Below are positions 32,594 through 42,077 of a stretch of 64,000 nucleotides of DNA, piece after piece (the first letter of the stretch is position 1; each line of letters begins with the position of its first letter). Made by a program: the position numbers and the translations under genes. This stretch comes from an uncultured Eubacterium sp. (lineage in GTDB: Bacteria > Bacillota > Clostridia > Lachnospirales > Lachnospiraceae), in assembly GCA_934338065.1 (NCBI GenBank), contig CAKRGX010000007.1, forward strand, positions 49,381 through 113,380, given 5' to 3'. The notes under the pieces are model-generated. The model was not told the origin of the DNA, did no database searches, and saw only the letters and a program-made list of their open reading frames with translations.

Positions 32594-34630
32594 ATGCAAA
32601 AGGCAGATGTGGCACTGGGAGCGTTTATCCTGGTACCGATTTTATGCTTGCTTATTCCGGTTCCGCTTTTTTTGCTGGATTTATTGTTTGCACTTAATAT
32701 TACTTTGTCAATGATCATATTGTTTCGTTCTCTGTTTTCCAGAGAGCCACTGGATATGTCCAGTTTTCCGACCTTACTGCTTTTAACGACATTGTTCCGT
32801 TTGTCATTAAACGTAAGTTCAACAAGAAATATTCTTCTTTATGGAGATGCCGGAAATGTTGTTAATACATTTGGTAATTTTGTAGGTGGAGGTAATCTTG
32901 TTGTAGGAGCCATCGTTTTCTTTGTATTGATCATCATGCAGCTTATCGTGATCAACAAAGGTTCCGAACGTGTATCAGAAGTAACGGCGCGGTTCACCCT
33001 GGATGCTATGCCTGGTAAACAGATGGCGATTGATGCCGATCTGAATACCGGGGCGATTACTGATGAGGAAGCGAAAGAGCGTCGAGAGAAGATCCAGCAG
33101 GAGTCGGCTTTCTTTGGTTCTATGGATGGTGCTACCAAATATGTAAAAGGAGATGCTACAGCAGGTCTGATCATTACGGTGTTAAACTTTGTCGGCGGTC
33201 TGGCGATTGGTGTCGTGATGAATGGAGAGGATATTGCATCAGCTCTGGATAAATATTCGATTTTAACGATCGGTGATGGACTGACCAGCCAGATTCCATC
33301 GTTAATGATTTCGCTGGCAACCGGTATCCTTGTTACAAAGGGGTCAAAAGAGGCAGACGTGGGAAATATTTTACAGAAGCAGTTGTTCTCTACGCCTAAG
33401 GTTATGAATATTGTTGGAGCGGCACTGATCTGTTTGGGAATATTTACTCCATTGAATCTTTTGATTTTCTGCTCATATGGAATTTTACTTATTATAACGG
33501 CACGTATGATGTCAAATGAACTTGAAATGGCAGAAGTTGAGGAAGCTGTGGCTGAGGAAGAGGAATCTGCGGAGGAAATCCGGCGACCCGAAAATGTCAA
33601 TTCCCTGCTGCAGGTTGATTCGATCGAGCTGGAGTTTGGCTATGGCATTATCCCGCTTGCTGATGTGAATCAGGGTGGGGATCTTCTTGACCGGGTTGTT
33701 ATGATCCGCCGGCAGATCGCTCTTGAATTGGGATGTGTTGTGCCGATGATCCGTTTACGTGATAATATTCAGTTAAATCCAAATCAATATCTGATTAAGA
33801 TAAAAGGGGTTCCTGTCAGTGAAGGTGAGATTCTGTTTGACCATTATATGGCAATGAATCCCGGATATGTGGAAGAAGAAATATCCGGTATACCGACATT
33901 TGAACCATCGTATCATCTGCCGGCAATCTGGATTACGGAAAGCCAGCGGGAGCGGGCAGAATCACTTGGTTATACGGTCGTTGACCCGCCTTCTATTATA
34001 GCGACACATTTGATGGAGATTATCCGTACCCATCTGGATGAACTTCTTACCAGACAGGATGTGCATAATCTTATCGAAAATGTTAAAGAAGCCAATGAAA
34101 CACTCGTTTCAGAGCTTGTACCGAAGCTCCTTAATGTTGGTGAAATCCAGAAGGTATTGCAGAATCTGCTGGCAGAGGGAATTTCAATCCGTGATCTGGT
34201 TACTATTTTTGAGACACTTGCAGATTATGCGCCAACAACACACGACACGGATGTACTGACAGAATATGTTCGCCAGAGTCTGAAGCGTGCGATATCAAAT
34301 CAGTATTTTACTAATAATGAGGTTACTAATGTTGTAACTTTGGACCCTGATGTAGAACAACAGATTATGGACTCTGTTAAGCAGACAGAACAGGGCTCTT
34401 ATCTTGCTCTGGATCCGGATTATACACAGCGGCTCATGACATCTTTGCGGGAAGAAACAAATAAGCTGGAAGAACTGGGGCGTACACCAATTCTTATTAC
34501 GTCGCCTATTGTTCGCATGTATATGAAACGGCTTACGGCAGAACAATTCAAAAATCTGCACGTTTTATCATATAATGAGATTGAGTCGGATGTGGAATTG
34601 CAATCAGTTGGGATGGTGACAGTAGAATGA
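32594..34630 (+). CDS. flhA: Flagellar biosynthesis protein FlhA
   Basis: Largest export-gate protein. The 678-residue protein has eight N-terminal membrane segments (within about residues 5-310), the FHIPEP signature region (RFTLDAMPGKQMAIDADLNTG, in parts) and a large cytoplasmic domain from about 340. AAAGGAAAGGAG precedes ATG 32594. Its last four bases (ATGA) overlap the start of flhF, so the two are translationally coupled. Confidence 0.97.
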   Translation: MQKADVALGAFILVPILCLLIPVPLFLLDLLFALNITLSMIILFRSLFSREPLDMSSFPTLLLLTTLFRLSLNVSSTRNILLYGDAGNVVNTFGNFVGGGNLVVGAIVFFVLIIMQLIVINKGSERVSEVTARFTLDAMPGKQMAIDADLNTGAITDEEAKERREKIQQESAFFGSMDGATKYVKGDATAGLIITVLNFVGGLAIGVVMNGEDIASALDKYSILTIGDGLTSQIPSLMISLATGILVTKGSKEADVGNILQKQLFSTPKVMNIVGAALICLGIFTPLNLLIFCSYGILLIITARMMSNELEMAEVEEAVAEEEESAEEIRRPENVNSLLQVDSIELEFGYGIIPLADVNQGGDLLDRVVMIRRQIALELGCVVPMIRLRDNIQLNPNQYLIKIKGVPVSEGEILFDHYMAMNPGYVEEEISGIPTFEPSYHLPAIWITESQRERAESLGYTVVDPPSIIATHLMEIIRTHLDELLTRQDVHNLIENVKEANETLVSELVPKLLNVGEIQKVLQNLLAEGISIRDLVTIFETLADYAPTTHDTDVLTEYVRQSLKRAISNQYFTNNEVTNVVTLDPDVEQQIMDSVKQTEQGSYLALDPDYTQRLMTSLREETNKLEELGRTPILITSPIVRMYMKRLTAEQFKNLHVLSYNEIESDVELQSVGMVTVE

Positions 34631-35883
34631 TCATAAGAAAATATTTGGCAAAAACAGAGCTAGAAGCAGTTCAGATGGCAAAGCAGGAAATGGGAAACAA
34701 TGCTGTTGTCATGAATATAAAAAAAATAAAGCCAAAAGGATTGGCTAAACTATTTGTTCGAGGAAAGGTAGAGGTGACTGCGGCAGTAGACGAGGTTGAT
34801 GATACTTCAGAAAAGAAGAAAGAAGAAGTGAAAGGTAATTCATCACCGGCCGCCTTTAAAAGTCCACAGGCTGATATCGTGAAAACAGCAGAGGATAATG
34901 CAAGTCTGGAAGAACGGTTATCCAGACTGCAGTCCCTGTTAGAGGAACAGATGTCAGAAAATAAGGAAAAAGAGTATGTAAACAGGGTATCGGATGTTTC
35001 TGGAAAAGCAGGAGAACATAAGGTAGAAAAGGAAGATAAGCCTGAAGAGCAGGAGATAGAAACAGATAAAGAAAGTGAGCGGACAAAAAGTTACAAAGAC
35101 CTGATTTATAAACAGCTCCTTGAGGATGAGGTGGATGTTGAGATCGCGGATTCCATCATGCAGGAAGTAGAGAATTCGCTTCCGAAGGATGCACCGGTAG
35201 ACCAGATTTTGGCTAATATTTATCAGAAGATAATCTTAATGTTAGGACAGCCATATCTGATTGATGCGAAACCAAAAGAAAAAACAACCTTTATCTTTTT
35301 TCTTGGTTCAACCGGAGTTGGAAAAACAACAACGATTGCTAAGATTGCTTCGAAACTGAAATTAGAAGAAAAGGCTGATATTGCACTTGTTACAGCCGAT
35401 ACCTATCGTATTGCAGCAGTGGAACAGTTGAAAACCTATGCCAATATCTTGTCTGTTCCATTGAAAGTTATTTACAGTCCCAAAGATCTGGAAGACTCTA
35501 TGGAGGAACTGTCACAGTATGATATCTGTCTTGTTGATACAGCAGGACGCTCACATAAAAACGGAGAGCAGATGGAAGATATCCGTGAATTGATCGAGCA
35601 GGTACCGATTACGGACCGACAGGTATATCTGGTATTGAATGCTGGTGTAAAATATAATGACCTGAAAGAAATTGCATCTGTGTACTCTCGTATTACCGAT
35701 TACAGCCTTATTTTTACAAAATTAGATGAAACCTCTTCGGCTGGTGCAATGCTCAATATGAAAGTAAAAACAAAATGTCCCTTATCGTATGTGACATGGG
35801 GGCAGAATGTGCCGGATGATATTGGAGAGATCGACCCACAGAAAGTGGCAAAGAAATTATTAGGTGGCAATAAGATTGGTTAG
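34627..35883 (+). CDS. flhF: Flagellar SRP-like GTPase FlhF
   Basis: SRP-family GTPase that sets flagellum position and number. The 418-residue protein has an N-terminal basic B domain (MIIRKYLAKTELEAV), a Glu/Lys-rich linker (about residues 55-155), the N domain, and a GTPase domain with P-loop GSTGVGKT at residues 227-234, DTYRIAAVEQL and DTAGRSH. It overlaps flhA (ATGA) and is followed by its partner flhG. Confidence 0.96.
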   Translation: MIIRKYLAKTELEAVQMAKQEMGNNAVVMNIKKIKPKGLAKLFVRGKVEVTAAVDEVDDTSEKKKEEVKGNSSPAAFKSPQADIVKTAEDNASLEERLSRLQSLLEEQMSENKEKEYVNRVSDVSGKAGEHKVEKEDKPEEQEIETDKESERTKSYKDLIYKQLLEDEVDVEIADSIMQEVENSLPKDAPVDQILANIYQKIILMLGQPYLIDAKPKEKTTFIFFLGSTGVGKTTTIAKIASKLKLEEKADIALVTADTYRIAAVEQLKTYANILSVPLKVIYSPKDLEDSMEELSQYDICLVDTAGRSHKNGEQMEDIRELIEQVPITDRQVYLVLNAGVKYNDLKEIASVYSRITDYSLIFTKLDETSSAGAMLNMKVKTKCPLSYVTWGQNVPDDIGEIDPQKVAKKLLGGNKIG

Positions 35884-35912
35884 TGTACAGTAATCAGAAA
35901 GGTAGGTGCGTG

Positions 35913-36803
35913 ATGGATCAGGCAGAAAACTTGAGAAATATAATAAAAAAACAGGAGATTGCGTCAAATGCAAAGACTGCCCGTGTTATTACTGTCACTT
36001 CTGGAAAAGGCGGCGTGGGCAAGACAAGTATTTCCGTTAATCTTGCCATTCAGCTTCAGCGTCTGGGGAAAAAAGTGATTGTGCTGGATGCGGACTTTGG
36101 ACTGGCGAACATTGAGATCATGTTGGGAATACGTCCGAAGTACAATTTGTATGATTTAATGTTCAAGGGAAAAGATATTCAGGATATTATTACCTATGGG
36201 CCGGAACATATCGGTTTTATATCCGGAGGTTCCGGCATCAATGAGATGGCAAATCTGTCCAGGGATCAGGTCTTTCAACTGGTTCAGAAGTTGGATGAAC
36301 TGGACCGCCAGGCAGATGTTATTATTGTAGATACAGGAGCCGGCATCGGAGATTCTGTATTGGAATTTGTTGCAGCTAGTTCCGAGGTTCTTTTGGTGGC
36401 AACGCCTGAGCCGACATCAATAACAGATGCTTATGCATTGCTCAAATCATTAAACAGGAGTTCTTCATACCGGCCGGGCAAGACATTGGTGAAACTGATT
36501 GCAAATCAGGTACGTGATAATAAGGATGCCGATGGCTTGTTTGACAAGCTGGGCATGGTTATCAATAAATTCTTAAATATAGAAATTGAATATATGGGTG
36601 CTGTACCTTATGATGCCAGCATGCAGAAGGCAATCATGAGACAGCAGCCGGTAAGCGTTGCGTCACCTAATTCACTGGCAGCAAAACGTATTGAATATAT
36701 TGCAAGAACCTTAGAAAATATGGAAGAAGATAGCAGCAGTTCTACGCCGGGGATTATGCAGTTATTTTCCAGTGTTATCCGTATGAAATTTAATCGCAGA
36801 TAA
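35913..36803 (+). CDS. flhG: Flagellar number regulator FlhG (MinD/ParA-like ATPase)
   Basis: Activates FlhF GTPase and limits flagellar number. The 296-residue protein begins MDQAENLRN, a FlhG-type activator helix with the Gln that stimulates FlhF, then the deviant Walker A TSGKGGVGKTS (residues 30-40), LDADFGLANIEIMLG and a C-terminal amphipathic membrane helix (PGIMQLFSSVIRMKF). ATG 35913 follows AAAGGTAGGTG; a GTG at 35883 overlapping flhF has no site. Confidence 0.95.
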   Translation: MDQAENLRNIIKKQEIASNAKTARVITVTSGKGGVGKTSISVNLAIQLQRLGKKVIVLDADFGLANIEIMLGIRPKYNLYDLMFKGKDIQDIITYGPEHIGFISGGSGINEMANLSRDQVFQLVQKLDELDRQADVIIVDTGAGIGDSVLEFVAASSEVLLVATPEPTSITDAYALLKSLNRSSSYRPGKTLVKLIANQVRDNKDADGLFDKLGMVINKFLNIEIEYMGAVPYDASMQKAIMRQQPVSVASPNSLAAKRIEYIARTLENMEEDSSSSTPGIMQLFSSVIRMKFNRR

Positions 36804-36831
36804 AAAGACATGAGCAATGGGGGGCAAAGGA

Positions 36832-37584
36832 TTGAAAGAGAAAATTAAAATTGGCGATCTTATTGAACTGACTCATGTCAGAAGCGCATTAGAACAGAAG
36901 CTTTCCAAACAGAAATTGGGAAGTCAGCTATTAGATTACGATGGTACTCATGTGGTGAAGATTTCTATGCCGATTAATGAAAACCGAATCATTCCACTTG
37001 CTGTCGGTGATGATTATCAATTATGTTTTTTTACCAATAGGGGGCTTTATCAATGTAAAGGCAGAGTGCGTAAACGATATGTGGAAAATAACATACATGT
37101 GCTGGATGTTATTCTGCTGACAGAGTTAAAAAAGTACCAGCGGCGTAAATTTTATCGTTTAGACTGTATGTTCTCCATTCAGTACCGCGTAGTAACAGAA
37201 GCTGAGAGGATGGTGCGGGAACGCATTGAAAACAGTCATTGGGAAAATGAAGAGGAAAAACAACGCTTTGTTTCCACGCTTGAGAAAATACCAAAGCAGT
37301 GGCAGGAAGGAATTGTCTCAGACCTAAGTGGAGGGGGACTTCGCTTTCAGACAAAAGAGAAATTAGAAAAAGGCAGTGTGTTAGAAGTGACGCTGCCGCT
37401 GTCCCTGCAAAGAGGTATTATACCACTTACGTTTTATATGCAGGTGATCGCATGCATTAATTATCAAGGCAGTCTTGTCGTATTTGAAATACGGGGAGAA
37501 TTTCAAAATATTAAAGATGAGGAACGGGAGACCATAGTCAGATATGTTTTTGAGGAGCAGAGAAGAAGGATAAGAAAGGACTGA
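36832..37584 (+). CDS. PilZ-domain c-di-GMP-binding flagellar brake-like protein (YcgR/YpfA)
   Basis: A 250-residue protein with an N-terminal YcgR-type domain (residues 1-98) and a C-terminal PilZ domain. The c-di-GMP-binding residues are intact: R105-x3-R109 in RRKFYR and D164-x-S166-x2-G169 in DLSGGG. B. subtilis YpfA/MotI with this layout slows the motor by acting on MotA. TTG 36832 follows GGGGGG by 7 bases; ATG 36817 is possible but has no ribosome binding site. It lies between flhG and cheB, so c-di-GMP control is built into the operon. An insert with KxxE-rich helix (about 125-155) sits inside the PilZ domain. Confidence 0.88.
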   Translation: MKEKIKIGDLIELTHVRSALEQKLSKQKLGSQLLDYDGTHVVKISMPINENRIIPLAVGDDYQLCFFTNRGLYQCKGRVRKRYVENNIHVLDVILLTELKKYQRRKFYRLDCMFSIQYRVVTEAERMVRERIENSHWENEEEKQRFVSTLEKIPKQWQEGIVSDLSGGGLRFQTKEKLEKGSVLEVTLPLSLQRGIIPLTFYMQVIACINYQGSLVVFEIRGEFQNIKDEERETIVRYVFEEQRRRIRKD

Positions 37585-37590
37585 TGTCTT

Positions 37591-38655
37591 ATGCAGAAAA
37601 AAGCACTGGTGATAGATGACTCTGCACTTATGAGAAGGGTTATTTCTGATATAATAAACAAAGAAACAATGCTGGCGGTAGAAGATACTGTCTCAAATGG
37701 TAAAGAGGCACTGGACATTCTTTTACAAGGGAAACGATATGATATTATATTAGTAGATATCAATATGCCCGAGATGGATGGTGTTCAGTTTTTAAAAGAA
37801 CTTAACAGATATCATATTCAAATACCGGTATTGGTTGTAAGCTCCATTGCCAGCCAAAGTGCAAGTGAGACCATAGAAGCTCTGGCACTGGGAGCGTTTG
37901 ATTTTGTAAAAAAACCAAGCGGCGCACAGGGGCGGGATGACATAGACGATTTTAAAAAACATTTACTATTACGTGTATATCTGGCACTTGGCCTTCTTGA
38001 AGACAAAGAAACAGATCTGACCGATCTGCCGGGAAGAAGGGTGGAGAGGCCAGTTGTCAAAAGAAAAAAAACAATTAGTAAACGTTTGGTTGTGATTGCA
38101 TCCTCAACAGGTGGACCGAGAGCGCTTCAATCGGTTATTCCCTATTTTCCGGCAGATTTTCCCTATCCGGTCATTGTTATTCAACATATGCCGTCAGGAT
38201 TTACTGATTCTCTGGCAGAGCGTTTGGACAGCATCAGTCCTTTGCGTGTGAAAGAGGCACAGGATGGTGAAAGGATTGAAGTGGGAACTGTCTATATTGC
38301 TCAGGGAGGAAAGCAGTGTGAGCTGTTAGAAAAAGGAACAGGTGAATTCTTTTTGTCAGAAAAGGACAAACCGGCAAGAAAAGGATTAAAACCCTGTGCA
38401 GATATTTTTCTGGAATCTCTGGTCGATACATCATTGGATAATTTTGTATGCGGTGTTCTTACCGGCATGGGAAGTGATGCATGCAAAGGAATCCAATTTG
38501 TAAAAAAATATAAGAAAATGAAAGTTGTTGCGCAGAATGCGGAGACCTGTGTTGTATATGGAATGCCGCGTGCTGCTGCGGAAGCAGGTATCGTTAATGA
38601 AGTTGTTCCACTGGAAGAAGTGGCCAACGCCATGATAAAACAATTAGGAGTGTGA
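37591..38655 (+). CDS. cheB: Chemotaxis protein-glutamate methylesterase CheB
   Basis: Demethylates and deamidates chemoreceptors. The 354-residue protein has an N-terminal receiver domain with Asp56 in LVDINMP and a C-terminal methylesterase with the catalytic triad Ser172 (SSTGGP), His199 (IQHMP) and Asp296 (GMGSDA). No cheR methyltransferase is in the window, so it must be elsewhere. The gene follows the PilZ gene by 6 bases. Confidence 0.97.
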   Translation: MQKKALVIDDSALMRRVISDIINKETMLAVEDTVSNGKEALDILLQGKRYDIILVDINMPEMDGVQFLKELNRYHIQIPVLVVSSIASQSASETIEALALGAFDFVKKPSGAQGRDDIDDFKKHLLLRVYLALGLLEDKETDLTDLPGRRVERPVVKRKKTISKRLVVIASSTGGPRALQSVIPYFPADFPYPVIVIQHMPSGFTDSLAERLDSISPLRVKEAQDGERIEVGTVYIAQGGKQCELLEKGTGEFFLSEKDKPARKGLKPCADIFLESLVDTSLDNFVCGVLTGMGSDACKGIQFVKKYKKMKVVAQNAETCVVYGMPRAAAEAGIVNEVVPLEEVANAMIKQLGV

Positions 38656-38659
38656 AGAG

Positions 38660-40765
38660 ATGGATACGAGTCAATATCTGGATTTATTTATTGATGAAAC
38701 AAAAGAGCATTTGCAGAGTTTGAATGAGCATGTGCTGGAATTAGAGAAAGACCCTAGTGATGCGGATACAATCAATGAAATTTTCCGTGCCGCCCATACA
38801 TTAAAGGGAATGTCCGGAACAATGGGATTTACACGTATGCAGCGATTGACGCATGATCTGGAAAATGTTTTCTCGGAGATCCGTAATGGAAACATGAAGG
38901 CAAATGAAAAGCTGATCGATGTTTTGTTCCGTGGACTGGATGCATTGGAATCTTATCTTGATGTGATCTCATCAGAAGGAAATGAAGGAACAGAGGACAA
39001 TGAAGATATTATAAATGACCTGAATGCTTTGCTGGAGGAGGAACAGGCTGGGATATCGGCGGCTTCATCTTCTGTAAAGGATGAAAAGCCTAAAGTGGAA
39101 GTATCGGCAGCAGAGGCAAAAGAGCCGGAGAAAGCGGAGACGTCATCAGCAGATGATGATAAATGCAAATTCAGACAGATTCCGATTGCTGAGTATGAAA
39201 GTACAGCGATCCAGTCGGCGAGAAACGAAGGAAAGAACGTATTCGGCATTACGGTATATCTGCAGGAAACCTGCATATTGAAATCAGCGCGTGCTTTTCT
39301 GGTGTTTAAATCAGTAGAAAACAAGGGGGAATTGATCAAGTCAGTTCCTTCGACAGAAAAAATTGAAGATGAAGAGTTTGACTTTGACTTTAGCTGGATT
39401 CTTGCTACAACGGAGACAAAAGAGGAAATCAAGAAATTGATTATGAGTGTGTCAGAAATTTCAGAAGTTTATATAGACGATATTGATACAGGCGATGCAC
39501 CAAAAGCATCGGAAGAAAAAGTGAATGAACAGAAAGAAGAAGTAAAAGAAGAAAAGAAACAGGAAGACCCACATAAAAAGAAATCTGGTAAAGGCAAGGT
39601 GGGCAGCCGTTCTGTACGTGTAGACATAGATAAATTAGATGTGTTGATGAATTTGGTAAGTGAGTTGATCATTGCCAAAAATGGTCTTGTATCAGCCAGC
39701 TCCGGAGGACAGAATCCACAGACAGAGAATAATCAGATGTTCCGTGAACAGATTGAATATCTGGAACGTGTTACAACAAATCTCCATGAATCTGTCATGA
39801 AGGTACGAATGGTTCCAATCGATAGTGTGGTAAATCGTTTTCCTCGTATGATCCGTGATCTGAATCGTAAGCTGGGTAAGAAGATGGAATTGTACATGAC
39901 TGGTGAAGAGACAGAACTGGATCGTACAGTCATTGATGAGATTGGTGATCCTTTGATGCATCTGCTCCGTAACTCTGCTGATCATGGCTTAGAGAGTAAT
40001 GAAGAACGTGTTCGGCTTGGTAAACCGGAAGTAGGTTCTATTTTCCTGGATGCTTATCAGGATGGTAATAATGTTGTGATTGAAGTACGTGACGATGGTG
40101 CCGGTATAGATGTTGATAAAGTTCGTCGAAAAGCACTTGAAAAAGGCACGATTACAGACAAACAGGCAGAAACGATGAGTGATAAGGATTACATTGATCT
40201 GTTATTTCAGCCAAGCTTTTCAACGGCAGACAAGATTACGGATGTATCTGGCCGTGGTGTGGGATTGGATGTTGTTAAAACAAAGATCGAAGCACTTGGC
40301 GGTAACATCAGTGCTAAAACGGTGGCAGGAGAGGGAAGTACCTTTACGATCCAATTGCCGTTGACATTAGCGATTATTCAGGCTCTTATGGTCGAAGTCG
40401 GAAAAGAGAAATATGCTATTCCACTTGGAAATATCAATGGTATTGAAGATATTATGATGAGCGAGATCAGTTCAGTTCAATCGAAAGAGGTTATTAATCT
40501 TCGTGGACGGGTTATACCGATTCTGCGTCTGCATGACATTTTGGATATTGAGGAACCGGAGGAAGATCGTGATAATCTGATTGTAGTTATTATGCAAAAA
40601 GGCGAACAGCAGGTTGGCCTGATCATTGATAATCTGATCGGTCAGCAGGAAACCGTTATTAAGTCATTAGGACGTCATATTACGAATGATAAGTTGTTCA
40701 GTGGTGCTACGATTCTTGGTGATGGTGAAGTGGCGTTGATTCTTGATACCAATACATTGATTTAG
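38660..40765 (+). CDS. cheA: Chemotaxis histidine kinase CheA
   Basis: Central kinase of chemotaxis. The 701-residue protein has, in order, an HPt domain with phospho-acceptor His46 (AAHTLKGMSG), a P2 CheY/CheB-docking domain (about residues 170-275), an acidic/Lys-rich linker, the P3 dimerisation helix pair (VDIDKLDVLMNLVSEL), the ATPase domain (HLLRNSADHGLE, VRDDGAGI, GRGVGLDVV) and a CheW-like P5 domain (residues about 565-700). All ATP-binding motifs are intact. It starts 4 bases after cheB. Confidence 0.97.
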   Translation: MDTSQYLDLFIDETKEHLQSLNEHVLELEKDPSDADTINEIFRAAHTLKGMSGTMGFTRMQRLTHDLENVFSEIRNGNMKANEKLIDVLFRGLDALESYLDVISSEGNEGTEDNEDIINDLNALLEEEQAGISAASSSVKDEKPKVEVSAAEAKEPEKAETSSADDDKCKFRQIPIAEYESTAIQSARNEGKNVFGITVYLQETCILKSARAFLVFKSVENKGELIKSVPSTEKIEDEEFDFDFSWILATTETKEEIKKLIMSVSEISEVYIDDIDTGDAPKASEEKVNEQKEEVKEEKKQEDPHKKKSGKGKVGSRSVRVDIDKLDVLMNLVSELIIAKNGLVSASSGGQNPQTENNQMFREQIEYLERVTTNLHESVMKVRMVPIDSVVNRFPRMIRDLNRKLGKKMELYMTGEETELDRTVIDEIGDPLMHLLRNSADHGLESNEERVRLGKPEVGSIFLDAYQDGNNVVIEVRDDGAGIDVDKVRRKALEKGTITDKQAETMSDKDYIDLLFQPSFSTADKITDVSGRGVGLDVVKTKIEALGGNISAKTVAGEGSTFTIQLPLTLAIIQALMVEVGKEKYAIPLGNINGIEDIMMSEISSVQSKEVINLRGRVIPILRLHDILDIEEPEEDRDNLIVVIMQKGEQQVGLIIDNLIGQQETVIKSLGRHITNDKLFSGATILGDGEVALILDTNTLI

Positions 40766-40776
40766 GAGGTGCTGAC

Positions 40777-41247
40777 ATGGAAGATTTAATGACAGGAATG
40801 GAACCTGTAGAAGAAGTGCAATATATTGTAGTAAAATTAGGGAATGAGCAGTATGGTATTGACATTTCCTATGTGGACAATATTGTAAGGATGCAGAGAA
40901 TTACCCGTGTGCCAAAATCCCAGCATTATTATGTGGGTGTGATTAATCTGCGTGGTGAGATTGTTCCGATCATGAGTCTGCGTAAGCGTTTTGGATTGGC
41001 AGATGATGAATACACCGGTGCGACAAGGATTATTATTATCCGTTCGGAAGATCAGTCCATGGTTGGCTTTATCGTAGATGAAGTGCAGGAAGTGGTAAAT
41101 CTGGATCCGAGAAAGATTGAGAAGCCGGCATTTAAATTAGATGAAGAAAATGCTTCTTTCCTGGCAGGAATTGGGAAAAAAGCGGATGAAAGCTTAATAT
41201 CTCTATTGGATATTTGGGCTGTTTTAGAGGAAAAGCAGGAAGTATGA
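40777..41247 (+). CDS. cheW: Chemotaxis coupling protein CheW
   Basis: Links receptors to CheA. The 156-residue protein has the CheW SH3-like fold with VKLGNEQYGIDISYVDNIVR (in parts), GVINLRGEIVPIMSLRKRFGL (in parts) and GFIVDEVQEV. AGGAGGTG precedes ATG 40777 by 7 bases. The stop overlaps the cheD start as ATGA. Confidence 0.97.
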   Translation: MEDLMTGMEPVEEVQYIVVKLGNEQYGIDISYVDNIVRMQRITRVPKSQHYYVGVINLRGEIVPIMSLRKRFGLADDEYTGATRIIIIRSEDQSMVGFIVDEVQEVVNLDPRKIEKPAFKLDEENASFLAGIGKKADESLISLLDIWAVLEEKQEV

Positions 41248-41729
41248 ATGACATGATACGTGTAGGACTGGCGGATTACAAAATATGTAGTCCGCCGGAG
41301 AAAATATCAACTCTTGGTTTAGGCTCCTGTCTAGGCGTTGTCATATGTGATGATGATTCGGGACTTTGCGGAATGGCACATATCATGCTGCCGGACAGTA
41401 CCCGTATTTCAAAAAATGAAAATCGAAAGAAGTTTGCAGATACCTGTTTACATGATATGCTGCAGGACTTACTGAAAAGGGGGGCAAAGCCGGATTCATT
41501 GTATGCCAAGATTGCCGGTGGTGCTAAGATGTTTACTTTTCAAACGGAGAGTGAATTACTCAATATTGGAGAACAAAATGTCAAGGCTGTCCGCTCTTTT
41601 TTGCAACAGCATCATATTCCTGTTATAGCAGAAGATGTGGAGGGAAACTATGGAAGGACGATCTGTTTTTATCCGGAGGATGGTTCTTTGCATATAACAA
41701 TGTTTGGTAAGGGCGATCTGGTTATATAA
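41244..41729 (+). CDS. cheD: Chemoreceptor glutamine deamidase CheD
   Basis: Deamidates receptor glutamines and, in Bacillus, forms a feedback complex with CheC. The 161-residue protein has the catalytic Cys29 (GLGSCLGVV) and His46 (GMAHIMLP), and the C-terminal GNYGRTICFYPEDG. It overlaps cheW by 4 bases (ATGA). cheC, its usual neighbour and partner, is absent; FliY is the only CheC-type protein nearby. Confidence 0.96.
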   Translation: MNDMIRVGLADYKICSPPEKISTLGLGSCLGVVICDDDSGLCGMAHIMLPDSTRISKNENRKKFADTCLHDMLQDLLKRGAKPDSLYAKIAGGAKMFTFQTESELLNIGEQNVKAVRSFLQQHHIPVIAEDVEGNYGRTICFYPEDGSLHITMFGKGDLVI

Positions 41730-41749
41730 CAAGGGGAAGGAGACTGAAA

Positions 41750-42055
41750 ATGAAACACAGATATATCCCCGCTTTAGTCATGTTGATTGCTGGTCTGGTC
41801 TGCTGTATATTAAGTGTAGTACAGCAGTGGCCGGTACAATACAGTCTTATGATTCTTTTACTGGTGTTGCTTGTGTTTTATCTGATCGGACAGATTGCAG
41901 CGCAGATCATAGGAAAAGTATATGCCGATCATCTGGCTATGATGGAAGAAGAACGTAAGCGTTTGGAAGCTGAGGAAAAAGTGCGCATGGAACAGCAGGA
42001 GCGTGAAGCAGCAGAAGAGCAGGAACAATCGGAATCCGAAGAGTCAGAATCGTAG
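41750..42055 (+). CDS. Small membrane protein between cheD and sigD, function unknown
   Basis: A 101-residue protein with two membrane helices near residues 8-26 (LVMLIAGLVCCILSVV) and 32-56 (LMILLLVLLVFYLIGQIAAQII, in parts), then a highly charged Glu/Arg/Gln helix and a Ser/Glu tail, which would face the cytoplasm. GGGAAGGAG precedes ATG 41750. It does not match a flagellar family I know by name. Spacing (20 bases after cheD, 22 before sigD) shows that it is part of the operon. Confidence 0.75.
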   Translation: MKHRYIPALVMLIAGLVCCILSVVQQWPVQYSLMILLLVLLVFYLIGQIAAQIIGKVYADHLAMMEEERKRLEAEEKVRMEQQEREAAEEQEQSESEESES

Positions 42056-42077
42056 TAAAGGGGAAAGGACGTAGCAG

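Noticed and set aside
32839..33600. 253-codon open frame on the minus strand inside flhA
   Set aside because: It lies entirely opposite flhA, is Ser/Thr/Ile-rich in the way antisense frames of this composition are, and has no ribosome binding site or promoter.
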